Assembly (NCBI RefSeq): GCF_024138715.1
Contig: NZ_CP092074.1
Coordinates: 5,113,491-5,177,490 of the forward strand
DNA: 64,000 nt
DNA from: Emticicia sp. 21SJ11W-3
GTDB taxonomy: Bacteria > Bacteroidota > Bacteroidia > Cytophagales > Spirosomataceae
Direction of reading: 5' to 3'
This document shows positions 46,397 through 55,487 of this stretch, one piece after another. The position numbers and the translations under genes are program-made. Each line of letters opens with the position of its first letter. The stretch's first letter is position 1. The notes below the pieces were generated by a model. That model was not told where the DNA came from. It searched no databases and was given only the letters and a program-made list of their open reading frames with translations.

Positions 46397-46429
46397 AAAC
46401 TCTGTTTGTGCCATCAACATATTTTTTAT

Positions 46430-46714
46430 ATGCTTACTGTAATTGCCAAGATTTTAGTAAAAGAAGAAAAAATTGAAGAAGCCAAAAGCGCTTTGCACGC
46501 ATTGGTTGCCCCTACCCTGAAAGAAGACGGTTGTATTGATTATGTGCTGCACCAAAGCAACGACGACCCCAAACTATTTTTCTTTTATGAAAACTGGACA
46601 GACAAAGAGAGTCTTGAAAACCATCTGGCCAATGTTCATATTGCTGAGTTTTCTGCCAAAGCCGAAGATTTGCTGGCAGCGCCCGCCGAATTGTTTTTCT
46701 TATCTAAGGTATAA
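46430..46714 (+). CDS. Antibiotic-biosynthesis monooxygenase (ABM) domain protein
   Basis: 94 residues from the ATG at 46430, the typical length of single-domain ABM proteins; an upstream in-frame codon at 46394 adds non-family residues. The ferredoxin-like fold is shown by LTVIAKILVKEEKIEEAK, DGCIDYVLHQS and FFFYENWTDKESLENHL with the conserved His. Members act as cofactor-free oxygenases or quinone-modifying enzymes. It stops 4 bases before the end of the convergent radical SAM gene. Confidence 0.88.
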   Translation: MLTVIAKILVKEEKIEEAKSALHALVAPTLKEDGCIDYVLHQSNDDPKLFFFYENWTDKESLENHLANVHIAEFSAKAEDLLAAPAELFFLSKV

Positions 46715-46718
46715 AAAC

Positions 46719-47696
46719 TTATAGTAGCTGTTTCCAGGTACTCTTAATGTAATTGTATTTAAGAGTACTTGGCAGGGCTTTCCAGAAGTACTTGTTTATC
46801 TCAACAGCAAATGATGGCTGCATATAACAATTTATAACGCAGCCTTCGCATTCTTTTAGTTTACCTTCCAGCGCAACTATTTCCTGTACTTCTGCCGATT
46901 TATATAATTCGTAGAGATTATTATCTATACTAAAACTTTTTGTGCCCAGATGATAACACGGTAAAACAAGTTTGTTTTCAGGCGATATTACGAGCGTGGT
47001 TGATGCTGCCTTGCAGATGGGATTGTCTGTATGGTTGCCGCCGTTTCTGCGAAGGCTGATGAAGGCCTCATTGAGGTAAACATTTTTTTGCCTGCCCCAC
47101 CATAAAAGTTTCTCTAAGGTTTGTTCTGACAGGCCCCCTCCGGTTTCAACATTATTGTAATCAAACACCGGATTCAGTATCAGCACCAAGTTATTGGGCA
47201 TGGTAATATCTTTCCATACCTGTTCTATTTTATCAATATTCTGCTCAAAAACTGTGAAGAGAATATCGGGTCTTTCACCTATTTGTTTCGCAATTTCAAT
47301 TGATTCCATCACTTTGTCGAAACACTTTACACCTCTGGACAAATTGTGTTCTTCTTCAACAGGCGAATCGAGTGAAAAATGAAGCATATCTATCCTGCCT
47401 TTGAGGCGTTCGGCATACTTAGGATACAACAGGCAATTGGTAGTTACGGTTGTAATCATGCCTGCTTTTTTGGCTTCCAGTAGCAGTATATCTAAATCGC
47501 GGTGCAGCAGAGGTTCGCCCCCTGTAAAGTCAATAACTTTTACCCCCAATCGTCTCAGGTCTCTCAGGTTTTCTCTGAAGTTATCAATTGAAATGTAGGG
47601 TGAGGGTTTCTCCCATATATCGCAAAAACTACAGGTAGCATTACACCTGTAGGTAAGGTAATAATTGCACAATACAGGATGCTTGATAAGTCTCAT
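46719..47696 (-). CDS. Radical SAM protein with additional C-terminal cysteines
   Basis: 325 residues. The Fe-S cluster motif CNATCSFC (Cys18, Cys22, Cys25) is followed by the SAM-binding GGEPLL. C-terminal cysteines (CYHLG and CEGCVINC) could hold an auxiliary cluster as in SPASM/twitch proteins. It lies 47 bases downstream of accD on the same strand. The substrate is unknown; peptide or cofactor modification is possible. Confidence 0.87.
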   Translation of the reverse strand: MRLIKHPVLCNYYLTYRCNATCSFCDIWEKPSPYISIDNFRENLRDLRRLGVKVIDFTGGEPLLHRDLDILLLEAKKAGMITTVTTNCLLYPKYAERLKGRIDMLHFSLDSPVEEEHNLSRGVKCFDKVMESIEIAKQIGERPDILFTVFEQNIDKIEQVWKDITMPNNLVLILNPVFDYNNVETGGGLSEQTLEKLLWWGRQKNVYLNEAFISLRRNGGNHTDNPICKAASTTLVISPENKLVLPCYHLGTKSFSIDNNLYELYKSAEVQEIVALEGKLKECEGCVINCYMQPSFAVEINKYFWKALPSTLKYNYIKSTWKQLL

Positions 47697-47742
47697 ACTT
47701 TTAGTTGGTGGTTGATAAGTATGATTTTACCCCAGATGGCAT

Positions 47743-48585
47743 TTAAGCAAGCATTTTTAATAAACTTGCCAGCTTATCTTTTAAATCTTTTCTGTCGACA
47801 ATGAAATCAAGGAAACCGTGATCTAGAACGAATTCTGCTGTCTGGAAGCCTTTCGGTAATTCTTTACCAATTGTCTCTTTAATTACCCGGGGTCCCGCAA
47901 AACCGATAAGGGCCTGTGGTTCAGATATATTGAAATCGCCCAGCATGGCATAAGAAGCAGTTACACCACCGGTTGTTGGGTCTGTTAAAAGCGAAATATA
48001 AGGAATGCCTGCCTCTGCCAATTGCGCCAGACGGGCTGATGTTTTGGCCATTTGCATTAAAGAAAAGCCTGCTTCCATCATTCTGGCTCCGCCTGAGCGT
48101 GAAATCATAAGAAACGGCACTTTATTTTTCAAGGCATATTCTATGGCTCTGGCTATTTTCTCGCCTACTACCGACCCCATTGAACCACCGATGAAACCGA
48201 AATCCATACAGGTAATTACAATATCAATACCTTCCATTTTACCGTGGGCAGTACGAGCAGCATCTTTTAAACCGGTTTTTTTCTCAGTAGAACGGATTCT
48301 ATCCGGATAAGGCTTTGTGTCTACAAAATGAAGTGGGTCACCAGAGCGCAAATTGGCATCCAGTTCTGTGTAAACTCCTTCGTCAAATAATATATTGAAA
48401 TAGGCCTCTGAGCCGATTTTTTCGTGGTAATTACAATGAATACAAGTAAAAGCATTGTTTTTATGCTCACGTGTATGCATTACTTTCTTGCAATTCGGAC
48501 ATTGATACCACAACCCATCAGGAGCTTCACGCTTCATTTCGGTTGGTGTCTGAATCCCTTTGACAGTTCGCTTAAACCAAGACAT
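47743..48585 (-). CDS. accD: Acetyl-CoA carboxylase carboxyltransferase subunit beta
   Basis: 280 residues. N-terminal zinc ribbon (Cys29, Cys32, Cys48, Cys51; YQCPNCKK and FTCIHCNYH). The carboxyltransferase core has [14 protein letters not shown] and [18 protein letters not shown]. With AccA it transfers carboxyl from biotin to acetyl-CoA, the first step of fatty-acid synthesis. Its promoter sits 24 bases from the ATG, and the radical SAM gene follows. Confidence 0.96.
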   Translation of the reverse strand: MSWFKRTVKGIQTPTEMKREAPDGLWYQCPNCKKVMHTREHKNNAFTCIHCNYHEKIGSEAYFNILFDEGVYTELDANLRSGDPLHFVDTKPYPDRIRSTEKKTGLKDAARTAHGKMEGIDIVITCMDFGFIGGSMGSVVGEKIARAIEYALKNKVPFLMISRSGGARMMEAGFSLMQMAKTSARLAQLAEAGIPYISLLTDPTTGGVTASYAMLGDFNISEPQALIGFAGPRVIKETIGKELPKGFQTAEFVLDHGFLDFIVDRKDLKDKLASLLKMLA

Positions 48586-48608
48586 ATGTGAAAATCATTT
48601 TGAGGGGT

Positions 48609-48640
48609 CAAAGGTAAATAATCTTAGGTTTTCATTTCAA
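48609..48640 (-). promoter_or_regulatory. Promoter of accD (TTG-N21-TACCTTTG)
   Basis: On the minus strand TTG (48640-48638), 21 bases, TACCTTTG (48616-48609). The leader would be about 17 bases. Confidence 0.6.
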
Positions 48641-48989
48641 CCTTTTTACTTAAATTTTTATGACTCAGCTCATATTTTTAATCCAAAAGCCGGGTTTGAG
48701 ATGGTTAGCAGCTTCAAATTTGTACAAAATATGCTCATTTCAGGCCCTTAGCTACCCGAAAAATTATAATGTTGCCGATTAATTATTAATTAATGAACTG
48801 CCCCCTTGTATCTATAAATACCACGTTTGTTTATATACACCCTGCTGAGAAATTCAATACTCCTACCCCTGCATTTACCCTTGCTTCACTCTCTTTTGTA
48901 TTTTCCGGAATTCAAAATTTAGATTTAGACCACATTTGATATTAATCTTTTCCTCAAAAAAAGCCAGTTTATTAACAACTGTTGATAAC

Positions 48990-49101
48990 TTATCCACATT
49001 ATACTGATAAACTTTAACGATTCACACCAGTTAGACTTAATTTCTCGATATATCTTATAAAGTATTCAGGGTTATTCACATTTTTATCCACATTATCCAC
49101 A
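48990..49101. promoter_or_regulatory. DnaA-box cluster A (part of candidate oriC)
   Basis: Exact TTATCCACA at 48990-48998, 49084-49092 and 49093-49101, plus TTATTCACA at 49072-49080, all on the plus strand. The last two are directly adjacent. Confidence 0.7.
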
Positions 49102-49315
49102 TTATACCTGTTTTTTAACTTTTTTGAGTTATTCAATTACCCGCCTGGCTTAAATCTGAAATAATTTTGCAGGTAGCATCCTGAAACTAACTCAATAAAA
49201 ATTACTAATTAATCTGGATATACCTCTCTTTTGAATATCTACAGCCCTCTAAAACAAAAAAATGAGTCTCATAGCGGTATTTATGAGACTCATTCAAATC
49301 AAAAAGAACCTGGTA

Positions 49316-51115
49316 TCAGTTAATTGCATCACCCCGAAGGATTCTGAATCGCCTGCGGGCGTCAGCACTGTATATACTGCCAGGGAAATTCTGCAGGATT
49401 TCCCTGTACAACTCCATTGCTTTGTCTTTCTGACCCAGGTTTTCCTGATAGATTTTGGCTTCCAGATAAAGCGCATCGTCGGCCAGAATATCATAGTTAT
49501 AGTTTTTTCGTAAGAATTCCAGATCATCCAACGCTTTGTTAGGTTGATTGGTTTTCAGGTAGGTATTGGCCCTTAACCACAGAATTTCGTCAGCCAGAGA
49601 ATGACTTTTATATTTTTGAAAGGCGCTTTCAAGTGCAGCCAAGGCCTCCTGATTTTTATTCTGAAAAAGCAATAAATCAATAGCGGCATATTCTTTCATG
49701 GCGGCTTCGGTGCTATCAAGGCCTGTGTTGTCCTGAATAAGCAAACTCAGTTGCATGGCATCGTTGGCTATTTCGCGGGTTGTGGCTTTTTTAAGAATAT
49801 CCAGAACCTCTTTTGATAAATCAAATAAACCGTTATAATAATGCAGCTTGGCATTTTTTAGTTTGGCTTCCTGCCCCAGAAAATCTTCTTTTTGAGATTT
49901 TTCAACCTGAGAATACAGCAAAGTCGCCTCCCAGGGCTCGTTTTTCAGTATATAAATATCTCCCAGGTCTAATTTACACTTATCTCTGAAAACAATATCA
50001 TTACCGGCTATACTTATGGCCTTTTCAAGTACGGCAATGGCCGTATCTTTTTCATTCAGATAAAAAGCATACAACTGTGCGGTGTTACGCATGGCCTCCA
50101 TGGTTTTCTGATTCCGGCCCAAATCTGTAAACAAGTTATTATAGTCTTTGATAAGGCCCCTGATCTGGAGTAAATCAACCGGATACGTGGTTTTTATTAC
50201 CTCCTCTTTACAAAAAATGGCATTTCTGCGAGCATAAGGATAAAACTGACCTTGCGGATACTCCTTCATTACGTATTCATACATCAGAATAGCATTTTTG
50301 AAATCCTTGTTTATCAAAGCCATCTGCGCCAGCTCAAAAACTTTTTGCCCTTCCTGTTTAAATCTTCTGTCTAATGCCCGTGTTTGTACAAAAGCCTTGT
50401 AAAACTCTTTCTGCTGCACCAAATGCCATATAAGTATATCCAGGTAGTATTGTTCGTTCGGAAACTTCTGTACCTTGCTGTAAAGGGCTTTCTCGAGCAA
50501 TTCTACTTCAGCTTCTGTCTTTAGATTATCCTGAAACGTGGCTTTTACGTAATCACTATTACCTTCGTTTAAGCCATATTTCAGCATTTCGTCAATCATA
50601 GGTTCTTTTTGACCGTTGTAAAGATAAGCCCGTGCAAAGAAAATGGCATATTTGTTATCATCTCTGGCCAATTCACGGGCTTTTTTTAACAACTGAATTA
50701 CCTGCTCAGCTTTGTTATTTTTAAAAAGAAAGTCTTGTATTTCGTACAGTGTACCCTCATTGCGAGCAGCCAGGTCAATTAAACTATTTAGTTCTTTCTG
50801 AGAATCGTCTACTCTGCCCGTCATTTCAAGCATAAGCGCGTAATCTGCTCTGTAGGTTAAAAACTGTTCATTGGCTTTTATCTGGCGCTTCAGAAATTTT
50901 TCGGCCTCGCCCCATTCTTTTAATTTGTATAAAGTCTGCAGATAATTGCTGTGGATAAGCCCCACTGAATTTTTGTCGCGGGCCAGCCTCCCATATATTT
51001 CTTTTGCTTTTTCAAATTCTCCCTGTTTAAAATATTCATTAGCCAATTCAATGTCCTGAGCGCAAAGGCCCAAAGAGATTGAAATCAACACAAAAAATAA
51101 AAAATACCGCTTCAT
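49316..51115 (-). CDS. Exported TPR-repeat protein
   Basis: 599 residues. Signal peptide (about 1-19, ending GLCAQ), then TPR-type helical repeats throughout (EYFKQGEFEKAKEIYGRLA near the start; AMELYREILQNFPGS near the end). It is probably a periplasmic or outer-membrane-associated scaffold; no catalytic motif is visible. It lies between two DnaA-box clusters and has no co-directional partner close by, so its role in the region is unknown. Confidence 0.85.
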   Translation of the reverse strand: MKRYFLFFVLISISLGLCAQDIELANEYFKQGEFEKAKEIYGRLARDKNSVGLIHSNYLQTLYKLKEWGEAEKFLKRQIKANEQFLTYRADYALMLEMTGRVDDSQKELNSLIDLAARNEGTLYEIQDFLFKNNKAEQVIQLLKKARELARDDNKYAIFFARAYLYNGQKEPMIDEMLKYGLNEGNSDYVKATFQDNLKTEAEVELLEKALYSKVQKFPNEQYYLDILIWHLVQQKEFYKAFVQTRALDRRFKQEGQKVFELAQMALINKDFKNAILMYEYVMKEYPQGQFYPYARRNAIFCKEEVIKTTYPVDLLQIRGLIKDYNNLFTDLGRNQKTMEAMRNTAQLYAFYLNEKDTAIAVLEKAISIAGNDIVFRDKCKLDLGDIYILKNEPWEATLLYSQVEKSQKEDFLGQEAKLKNAKLHYYNGLFDLSKEVLDILKKATTREIANDAMQLSLLIQDNTGLDSTEAAMKEYAAIDLLLFQNKNQEALAALESAFQKYKSHSLADEILWLRANTYLKTNQPNKALDDLEFLRKNYNYDILADDALYLEAKIYQENLGQKDKAMELYREILQNFPGSIYSADARRRFRILRGDAIN

Positions 51116-51173
51116 GTTTTTCGGAAAAAAGAAAAAATAAAAATGTTTTTTTGTTGTTTTATTTTGTTAGGCC

Positions 51174-51520
51174 TGTGGAAATGTGAATAAATATAATCTG
51201 TGGAAAACGCTTATCCAACTTTTCAATTTAATAATCTGTTTTTCCACAGTTTTATTATGTTAATCCACATTTATTTTGTTGATTATCAGTTTTAAATACT
51301 ATTATACACACTACTGTTTTTTTAAATACTGTTTATAGGGTATCTATTAATCCACATTATGTTTCCACGTTAATCCACTTGGTGTGAATTGAGGAAAACA
51401 GGGTACTTTCAGGCGTATTCCACAGTCTATTTATTCTTTCCACTTTTACAGGTGTGTTCCCCACGGCGTTATACAAGGTTATAGGCATGCTATCCATAGG
51501 TTATCCACAGTTTATCCACT
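51174..51520. promoter_or_regulatory. DnaA-box cluster B (candidate oriC core)
   Basis: One exact TTATCCACA (51501-51509), TTATTCACA on the minus strand (51190-51182) and TTTTCCACA on both strands (51240-51248 plus; 51207-51199 minus). Near matches are TAATCCACA (51261-51269, 51348-51356), TAATCCACT (51371-51379), TTATCCAAC (51211-51219) and TTATCCACT (51512-51520). The density is far above other non-coding parts of this window. Confidence 0.7.
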
Positions 51521-51658
51521 ATGTTTATAATTACTTTTATCCTATTTTGCCTTAGTTTTTGGTGTCTGAAGTGCTATTTTTTGTTTTATTGATTGGCATT
51601 CAGGTTGTTTTAATGCCTTATTATGGTCTGAGAAGGTATTTGTTGTTGTGCAGATAAA

Positions 51659-51690
51659 AGAAAAGGGTGGAAGAGCCTACCTCCCACCCT
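51659..51690 (-). terminator. Terminator of the Ig-like lipoprotein gene
   Basis: On the minus strand AGGGTGG pairs with CCACCCT around a 13-base loop, followed by TTTCTTTT. Confidence 0.75.
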
Positions 51691-51713
51691 ACTGTTTGTT
51701 TTTAGAAGAATAT

Positions 51714-53336
51714 TTATTTATTCTCTATGGCTACTTTTATATCACGTAGTTCAAAGTTTGCCTTTACGCGAATGACGTCGGTCGAAAAATATACTTTTTC
51801 TGGTTCTATATCTTTTTCTACGTTTCCATAGTCCCATTGGCCGTTGTTATTTTTATCTTCTATAATTCGTATGAGGTATGCACCCGGCTTTACGTTGACG
51901 AAGTTAAATTTCTCTTTTGTTTTTTGTTCTTTTTCAACTTTGTAATTCTCGTCAATCAGCTGCACTATTTTATTATATTCGTTTCCTGTAATGCTGCCTT
52001 CTACTATTCCGTAATCTTCAGGCATTAATATTGGGTTCTGATTGATTGTTTTTTTACTTGAATCGCCCTTTATGGTTATAAAAGCACCAGTTTCGAAAAC
52101 TGTTTTAACCTCTCTTGTGGCTGTTATTTCTTTGTTTATAATCAATTGTGTTTTATAACTGTTCCACGATAATTCCTTTACATCAAGCGGTTCGTTTTTA
52201 ATGGTATCGCTCATTATCTTTATCTTTCCTAAATCTGTTTTGGCAATGGGGGTATCAAAGTAAAGTTTGTAAGTTAGGTTTTTTTCTACCGGTGTTTTTG
52301 TTTTAGGCTCTATTTCAAAGCTTAAGTTCTCTGCTTTTACGTTTCTTTTTCTTTCCTGGTCTCTGAATTTAATTTTTTGCAGGTGCGTCAGTTCGTTATC
52401 TGCCGAGTCTCTAACGGTTATGTTTACTTTAACAGTGTCTGTTTTTAATGGTATGTTGTAGAATTTAAGCTCGTTTCTTTTGGCTGAATAAGGAAGGCTA
52501 TCTGCGGGATTAACGAATGAAACCTTGTACGATTTAATTCCTTTATCGTATATAATTGTAAAATCTTCTGCCCTTTGTAGGGTTTTCTGGTTTTTTGGTT
52601 TTTCATTATTGGCCATATAAAGTGCCATATTAATGTTGGCAATGTTTGAGTCGAGCCTGATTGTGTCTTTCACAAAGGCTATCATTTCTGATTTTGTATC
52701 GTACCTCAGATTGCTGTTTTTGTCGTTAAATGCGTATAATCTGTATCTACCTTTTTTTAGGTTTTCGAACTTGAAATTACCACTTGAGTCTGTTTTGGTG
52801 AAATAGTTTGGTTTTGTTTTTCTTAGATTGAGAGAATCCTGTACCTGATATAATGATACCTGGGCATCTAATATTGGCTGGTTTGTGAACAGATTTTTTA
52901 CATTTCCCTGTACCTCAAGTGAGTCTATTTTTGCTCCTGTGCTAAAAGCAATTTTAAGGTTTCTTGCCTCATTTCTTTCATTAAGGTCTTTAATTCCTTT
53001 TTTGAAGTTAAGAGTATACGTAGTACTGTCTTTAAATGGTTTGTCGAATTTTAAGACTACACTATTTGATTTGGGTTTTATATTGTAGTATCCTTCCTGC
53101 TCTGGCACAATAACTAACTCCTGCCGAAGTGATGTTACATCAATCAGTTCATCAAAATACAATTCTATCTGGTTTCCTTTGAAGTTGGTTTGTTTATCTG
53201 ACGGCAATGATTTTATCAGCTTGGGCGGTGTTTCGTCTTTCTTCCCTCCTGTTGGTGGTACGAACTGAGCACAACCCAGAATAAAATTACTACTGATAAT
53301 GATAGCTATTAGTTGGTATAATTTTCTATTTAGCAT
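51714..53336 (-). CDS. Lipoprotein with Ig-like (SbsA/Big_5-type) domain
   Basis: 540 residues. Lipobox FILGC (Cys about 22) with VPPTGGKKDETPPKL after it. An Ig-like domain (about 40-130; ELYFDELIDVTSLRQELVI, DSTTYTLNFKKGIKDL) is followed by a carboxypeptidase-regulatory-like domain (about 140-225; GNFKFENLKKGRYRLYAF). The rest is beta-rich and ends with a second such segment (KFNVNVKPG-like, YLIRIIEDKNNNGQWD). Common in Bacteroidota as an outer-membrane lipoprotein of unknown role. It lies between the candidate origin and mnmG. Confidence 0.85.
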   Translation of the reverse strand: MLNRKLYQLIAIIISSNFILGCAQFVPPTGGKKDETPPKLIKSLPSDKQTNFKGNQIELYFDELIDVTSLRQELVIVPEQEGYYNIKPKSNSVVLKFDKPFKDSTTYTLNFKKGIKDLNERNEARNLKIAFSTGAKIDSLEVQGNVKNLFTNQPILDAQVSLYQVQDSLNLRKTKPNYFTKTDSSGNFKFENLKKGRYRLYAFNDKNSNLRYDTKSEMIAFVKDTIRLDSNIANINMALYMANNEKPKNQKTLQRAEDFTIIYDKGIKSYKVSFVNPADSLPYSAKRNELKFYNIPLKTDTVKVNITVRDSADNELTHLQKIKFRDQERKRNVKAENLSFEIEPKTKTPVEKNLTYKLYFDTPIAKTDLGKIKIMSDTIKNEPLDVKELSWNSYKTQLIINKEITATREVKTVFETGAFITIKGDSSKKTINQNPILMPEDYGIVEGSITGNEYNKIVQLIDENYKVEKEQKTKEKFNFVNVKPGAYLIRIIEDKNNNGQWDYGNVEKDIEPEKVYFSTDVIRVKANFELRDIKVAIENK

Positions 53337-53357
53337 TACTGTTTGCTTTGTTTGCTC

Positions 53358-53389
53358 AAAAATAAAACCCTCAAAGTATATTTGAGGGT
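53358..53389 (-). terminator. Terminator of mnmG
   Basis: ACCCTCAAA pairs with TTTGAGGGT around GTATA. On the minus strand it is followed by TTTATTTTTG, 22 bases past the mnmG stop. Confidence 0.85.
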
Positions 53390-53410
53390 AATTAAGAAAA
53401 TTTAATAGTT

Positions 53411-55273
53411 TTATCTGCCTAAATGAACCATTAATACTGAGATGTCGGCAGGTGATACGCCACTAATTCTTGATGCCTGCCCCAGGGTTTGCGGCTTTAG
53501 CTTTTTTAGTTTCTGACGTGCTTCTATTGATATAGACGTGAGTTTGTCGTAATCTATGTTAGGCACTATATTCAGGTTTTCAAGTTTAGACATTTTCTCT
53601 GCCATTAATAATTCTTTTTCAATATAGCTTTCGTATTTTACATGAATTACTGCCTGCTCCAGTACTTCGTCATCAAAAGTACTAAGATATGTATTTATTT
53701 CATCGCTTAGGTTTCTGATATGTTCCAGTTCAATCTCTGGTCGTTTCAATATGCTATAGTATGATGATTTTTCTCTGAGTGCGGCAGATTCAATAGATTC
53801 CAGAAAGTTATTAGCCTGGTCTGGTGCTATTTTCATTTCTTTCAATGCCTTAACCAGTTTGTCTGATTTTTCTTTTTTCTGGTTCATTCTTTCCATGCGT
53901 AACTGTGATGCAAGACCAATGTCAAATCCTTTTTGTGTAAGGCGTATATCTGCATTGTCTTGTCTCAGCAATGTTCGGAATTCTGCCCTTGACGTAAACA
54001 TTCGGTAGGGTTCATCGGTGCCTTTGTTTACAAGGTCATCTATCAATACCCCAATATATGCTTCATTTCTTTTTAGAATAAAGCTGTCTTTTTCTTTTAC
54101 TTTATTATGCGCATTTATACCGGCTATTAATCCCTGGCACGCGGCTTCTTCATAACCTGTTGTTCCGTTTATCTGGCCTGCAAAGAATAGGTTCTCTATC
54201 AAGTGTGTTTCTAAGGTCAGTTTTAGTTGCGTAGGCGGAAAGAAGTCGTACTCAATTGCATATCCGGGACGAAACATTTTTGCATTTTTGAATCCAGGTA
54301 TTAGGCGAAGGGCTTCGTACTGTATATCTTCAGGAAGTGATGTAGAAAAACCATTGATATACATTTCTACGGTGTTCCATCCTTCTGGTTCGACAAATAT
54401 CTGATGGCGGTCTTTGTCTGCAAAGCGGTTTATTTTATCTTCTACTGACGGGCAATAACGTGGCCCCAAACCTTTTATTCTACCACTAAACATGGGCGAT
54501 TTATCAAAGCCTTTTCTAAGTGCCTGGTGAACGTTTTCGTTGGTATATGTTACATAACAACTTCTTTGTTTTTGTAAGCGGGGTGTATCAGTGTACGAAA
54601 ACTTTTCGGGGTTTTCGTCTCCTTTTTGTTCTTCCATTTCGTTCCAGTCCAATGACCGACCGTCTACTCTTGGAGGTGTTCCGGTTTTCATTCTACCTGC
54701 TTCAAAACCCAATTCAACCAATTGTTCTGTTATGCCATGTGCTGCTTTTTCTCCGGTTCGGCCACCACCAAATGTTTTTTCTCCGATATGTATTTTGCCG
54801 TTCAAAAACGTGCCATTGGTTAGAACCACCGATTTGCTTTGTATTTCTATACCCATGGAAGTTTTTACACCTGCTACCCTATTGTTTTTTACCAATAGGC
54901 CAGATACCATATCTTGCCAGATATCCAGATTAGTGGTTCTTTCAAGTGTATCTCTCCATTCTAGTGCAAACATCATTCTATCGCTTTGGCATCTGGGGCT
55001 CCACATGGCTGGCCCTTTAGACCTGTTCAGCATTCTGAACTGAATCATTGTTTTATCGCTGATAATGCCTGATTGCCCACCAAGTGCATCAATTTCTCTT
55101 ACTATCTGGCCTTTTGCTACTCCTCCCATTGCCGGGTTACACGACATCTGAGCTATGGTTTGCATGTTCATGGTTATTAATAATACCGACGAACCCATAT
55201 TGGCAGCCGCTGTTGAAGCTTCGCACCCTGCATGCCCTGCCCCTACCACAATAACATCATACACTGGAAACAT
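53411..55273 (-). CDS. mnmG: tRNA uridine 5-carboxymethylaminomethyl modification enzyme MnmG (GidA)
   Basis: 620 residues. N-terminal FAD-binding [11 protein letters not shown] (11-16 core), [21 protein letters not shown], the central [12 protein letters not shown] and [16 protein letters not shown], and the helical C-terminus ending [18 protein letters not shown]. With MnmE it installs cmnm5U at tRNA wobble position 34. Genes of this family (gidA) often lie beside replication origins. Two parS sites lie 22-89 bases upstream of its start. Confidence 0.97.
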   Translation of the reverse strand: MFPVYDVIVVGAGHAGCEASTAAANMGSSVLLITMNMQTIAQMSCNPAMGGVAKGQIVREIDALGGQSGIISDKTMIQFRMLNRSKGPAMWSPRCQSDRMMFALEWRDTLERTTNLDIWQDMVSGLLVKNNRVAGVKTSMGIEIQSKSVVLTNGTFLNGKIHIGEKTFGGGRTGEKAAHGITEQLVELGFEAGRMKTGTPPRVDGRSLDWNEMEEQKGDENPEKFSYTDTPRLQKQRSCYVTYTNENVHQALRKGFDKSPMFSGRIKGLGPRYCPSVEDKINRFADKDRHQIFVEPEGWNTVEMYINGFSTSLPEDIQYEALRLIPGFKNAKMFRPGYAIEYDFFPPTQLKLTLETHLIENLFFAGQINGTTGYEEAACQGLIAGINAHNKVKEKDSFILKRNEAYIGVLIDDLVNKGTDEPYRMFTSRAEFRTLLRQDNADIRLTQKGFDIGLASQLRMERMNQKKEKSDKLVKALKEMKIAPDQANNFLESIESAALREKSSYYSILKRPEIELEHIRNLSDEINTYLSTFDDEVLEQAVIHVKYESYIEKELLMAEKMSKLENLNIVPNIDYDKLTSISIEARQKLKKLKPQTLGQASRISGVSPADISVLMVHLGR

Positions 55274-55294
55274 TACTTTTGTTTTTTTAGACGT

Positions 55295-55310
55295 TGTTCC
55301 ACGTGAAACA
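55295..55310. promoter_or_regulatory. parS site 1
   Basis: TGTTCCACGTGAAACA, an exact match to the ParB-binding consensus TGTTNCACGTGAAACA. It lies 22 bases upstream of mnmG. Confidence 0.92.
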
Positions 55311-55346
55311 TTATATTGAAATGAAATATTTAAGATTTAAATTTCA

Positions 55347-55362
55347 TGTTCCACGTGAAACA
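55347..55362. promoter_or_regulatory. parS site 2
   Basis: A second exact TGTTCCACGTGAAACA, 36 bases after the first, same sequence and orientation. Confidence 0.92.
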
Positions 55363-55487
55363 GCTATTTGAAATTTTTATAACTGTGATTACTTAATTAA
55401 TAAAAAGGGTAATAAGTTCAATAATATAGTGTCTCATAAAAAAGGACACCCCTTAGAGCGCCCTTGCAAAGGTACAAATAAATATAA

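Larger units (their letters stand above)
48586..49315. other. Non-coding region A with DnaA-box cluster
   Basis: 730 bases without a supported gene. It holds the accD promoter (48609-48640), a very AT-rich patch with TTAATTATTAATTAA (around 48779-48793) and four DnaA boxes (48990-49101). No terminator for the TPR gene is obvious. Confidence 0.7.
51116..51713. other. Non-coding region B with dense DnaA-like boxes
   Basis: 598 bases with no ORF I support. It holds many DnaA-like 9-mers (51174-51520), AT-rich tracts suitable for unwinding (51116-51170 and 51521-51650) and the terminator of the Ig-like gene (51659-51690). Confidence 0.7.
55274..55487. other. Intergenic region with two parS sites upstream of mnmG
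   Basis: 214 bases with two parS palindromes and an AT-rich inverted repeat (about 55321-55347) between them. No ORF. Confidence 0.75.

Noticed and set aside
51116..51713. Promoter for the TPR gene in region B
   Set aside because: I found no convincing TAnnTTTG on the minus strand near its start, so none was listed.
48990..55362. Strand switch of genes as support for the origin
   Set aside because: Genes on both sides are mostly on the minus strand, and a few lines counted by eye gave no clear skew flip, so it was not used as evidence.
55430..55455. Terminator downstream of the DUF4175 gene
   Set aside because: Only a 5-bp GTGTC/GACAC stem without a suitable T-run on the minus strand.
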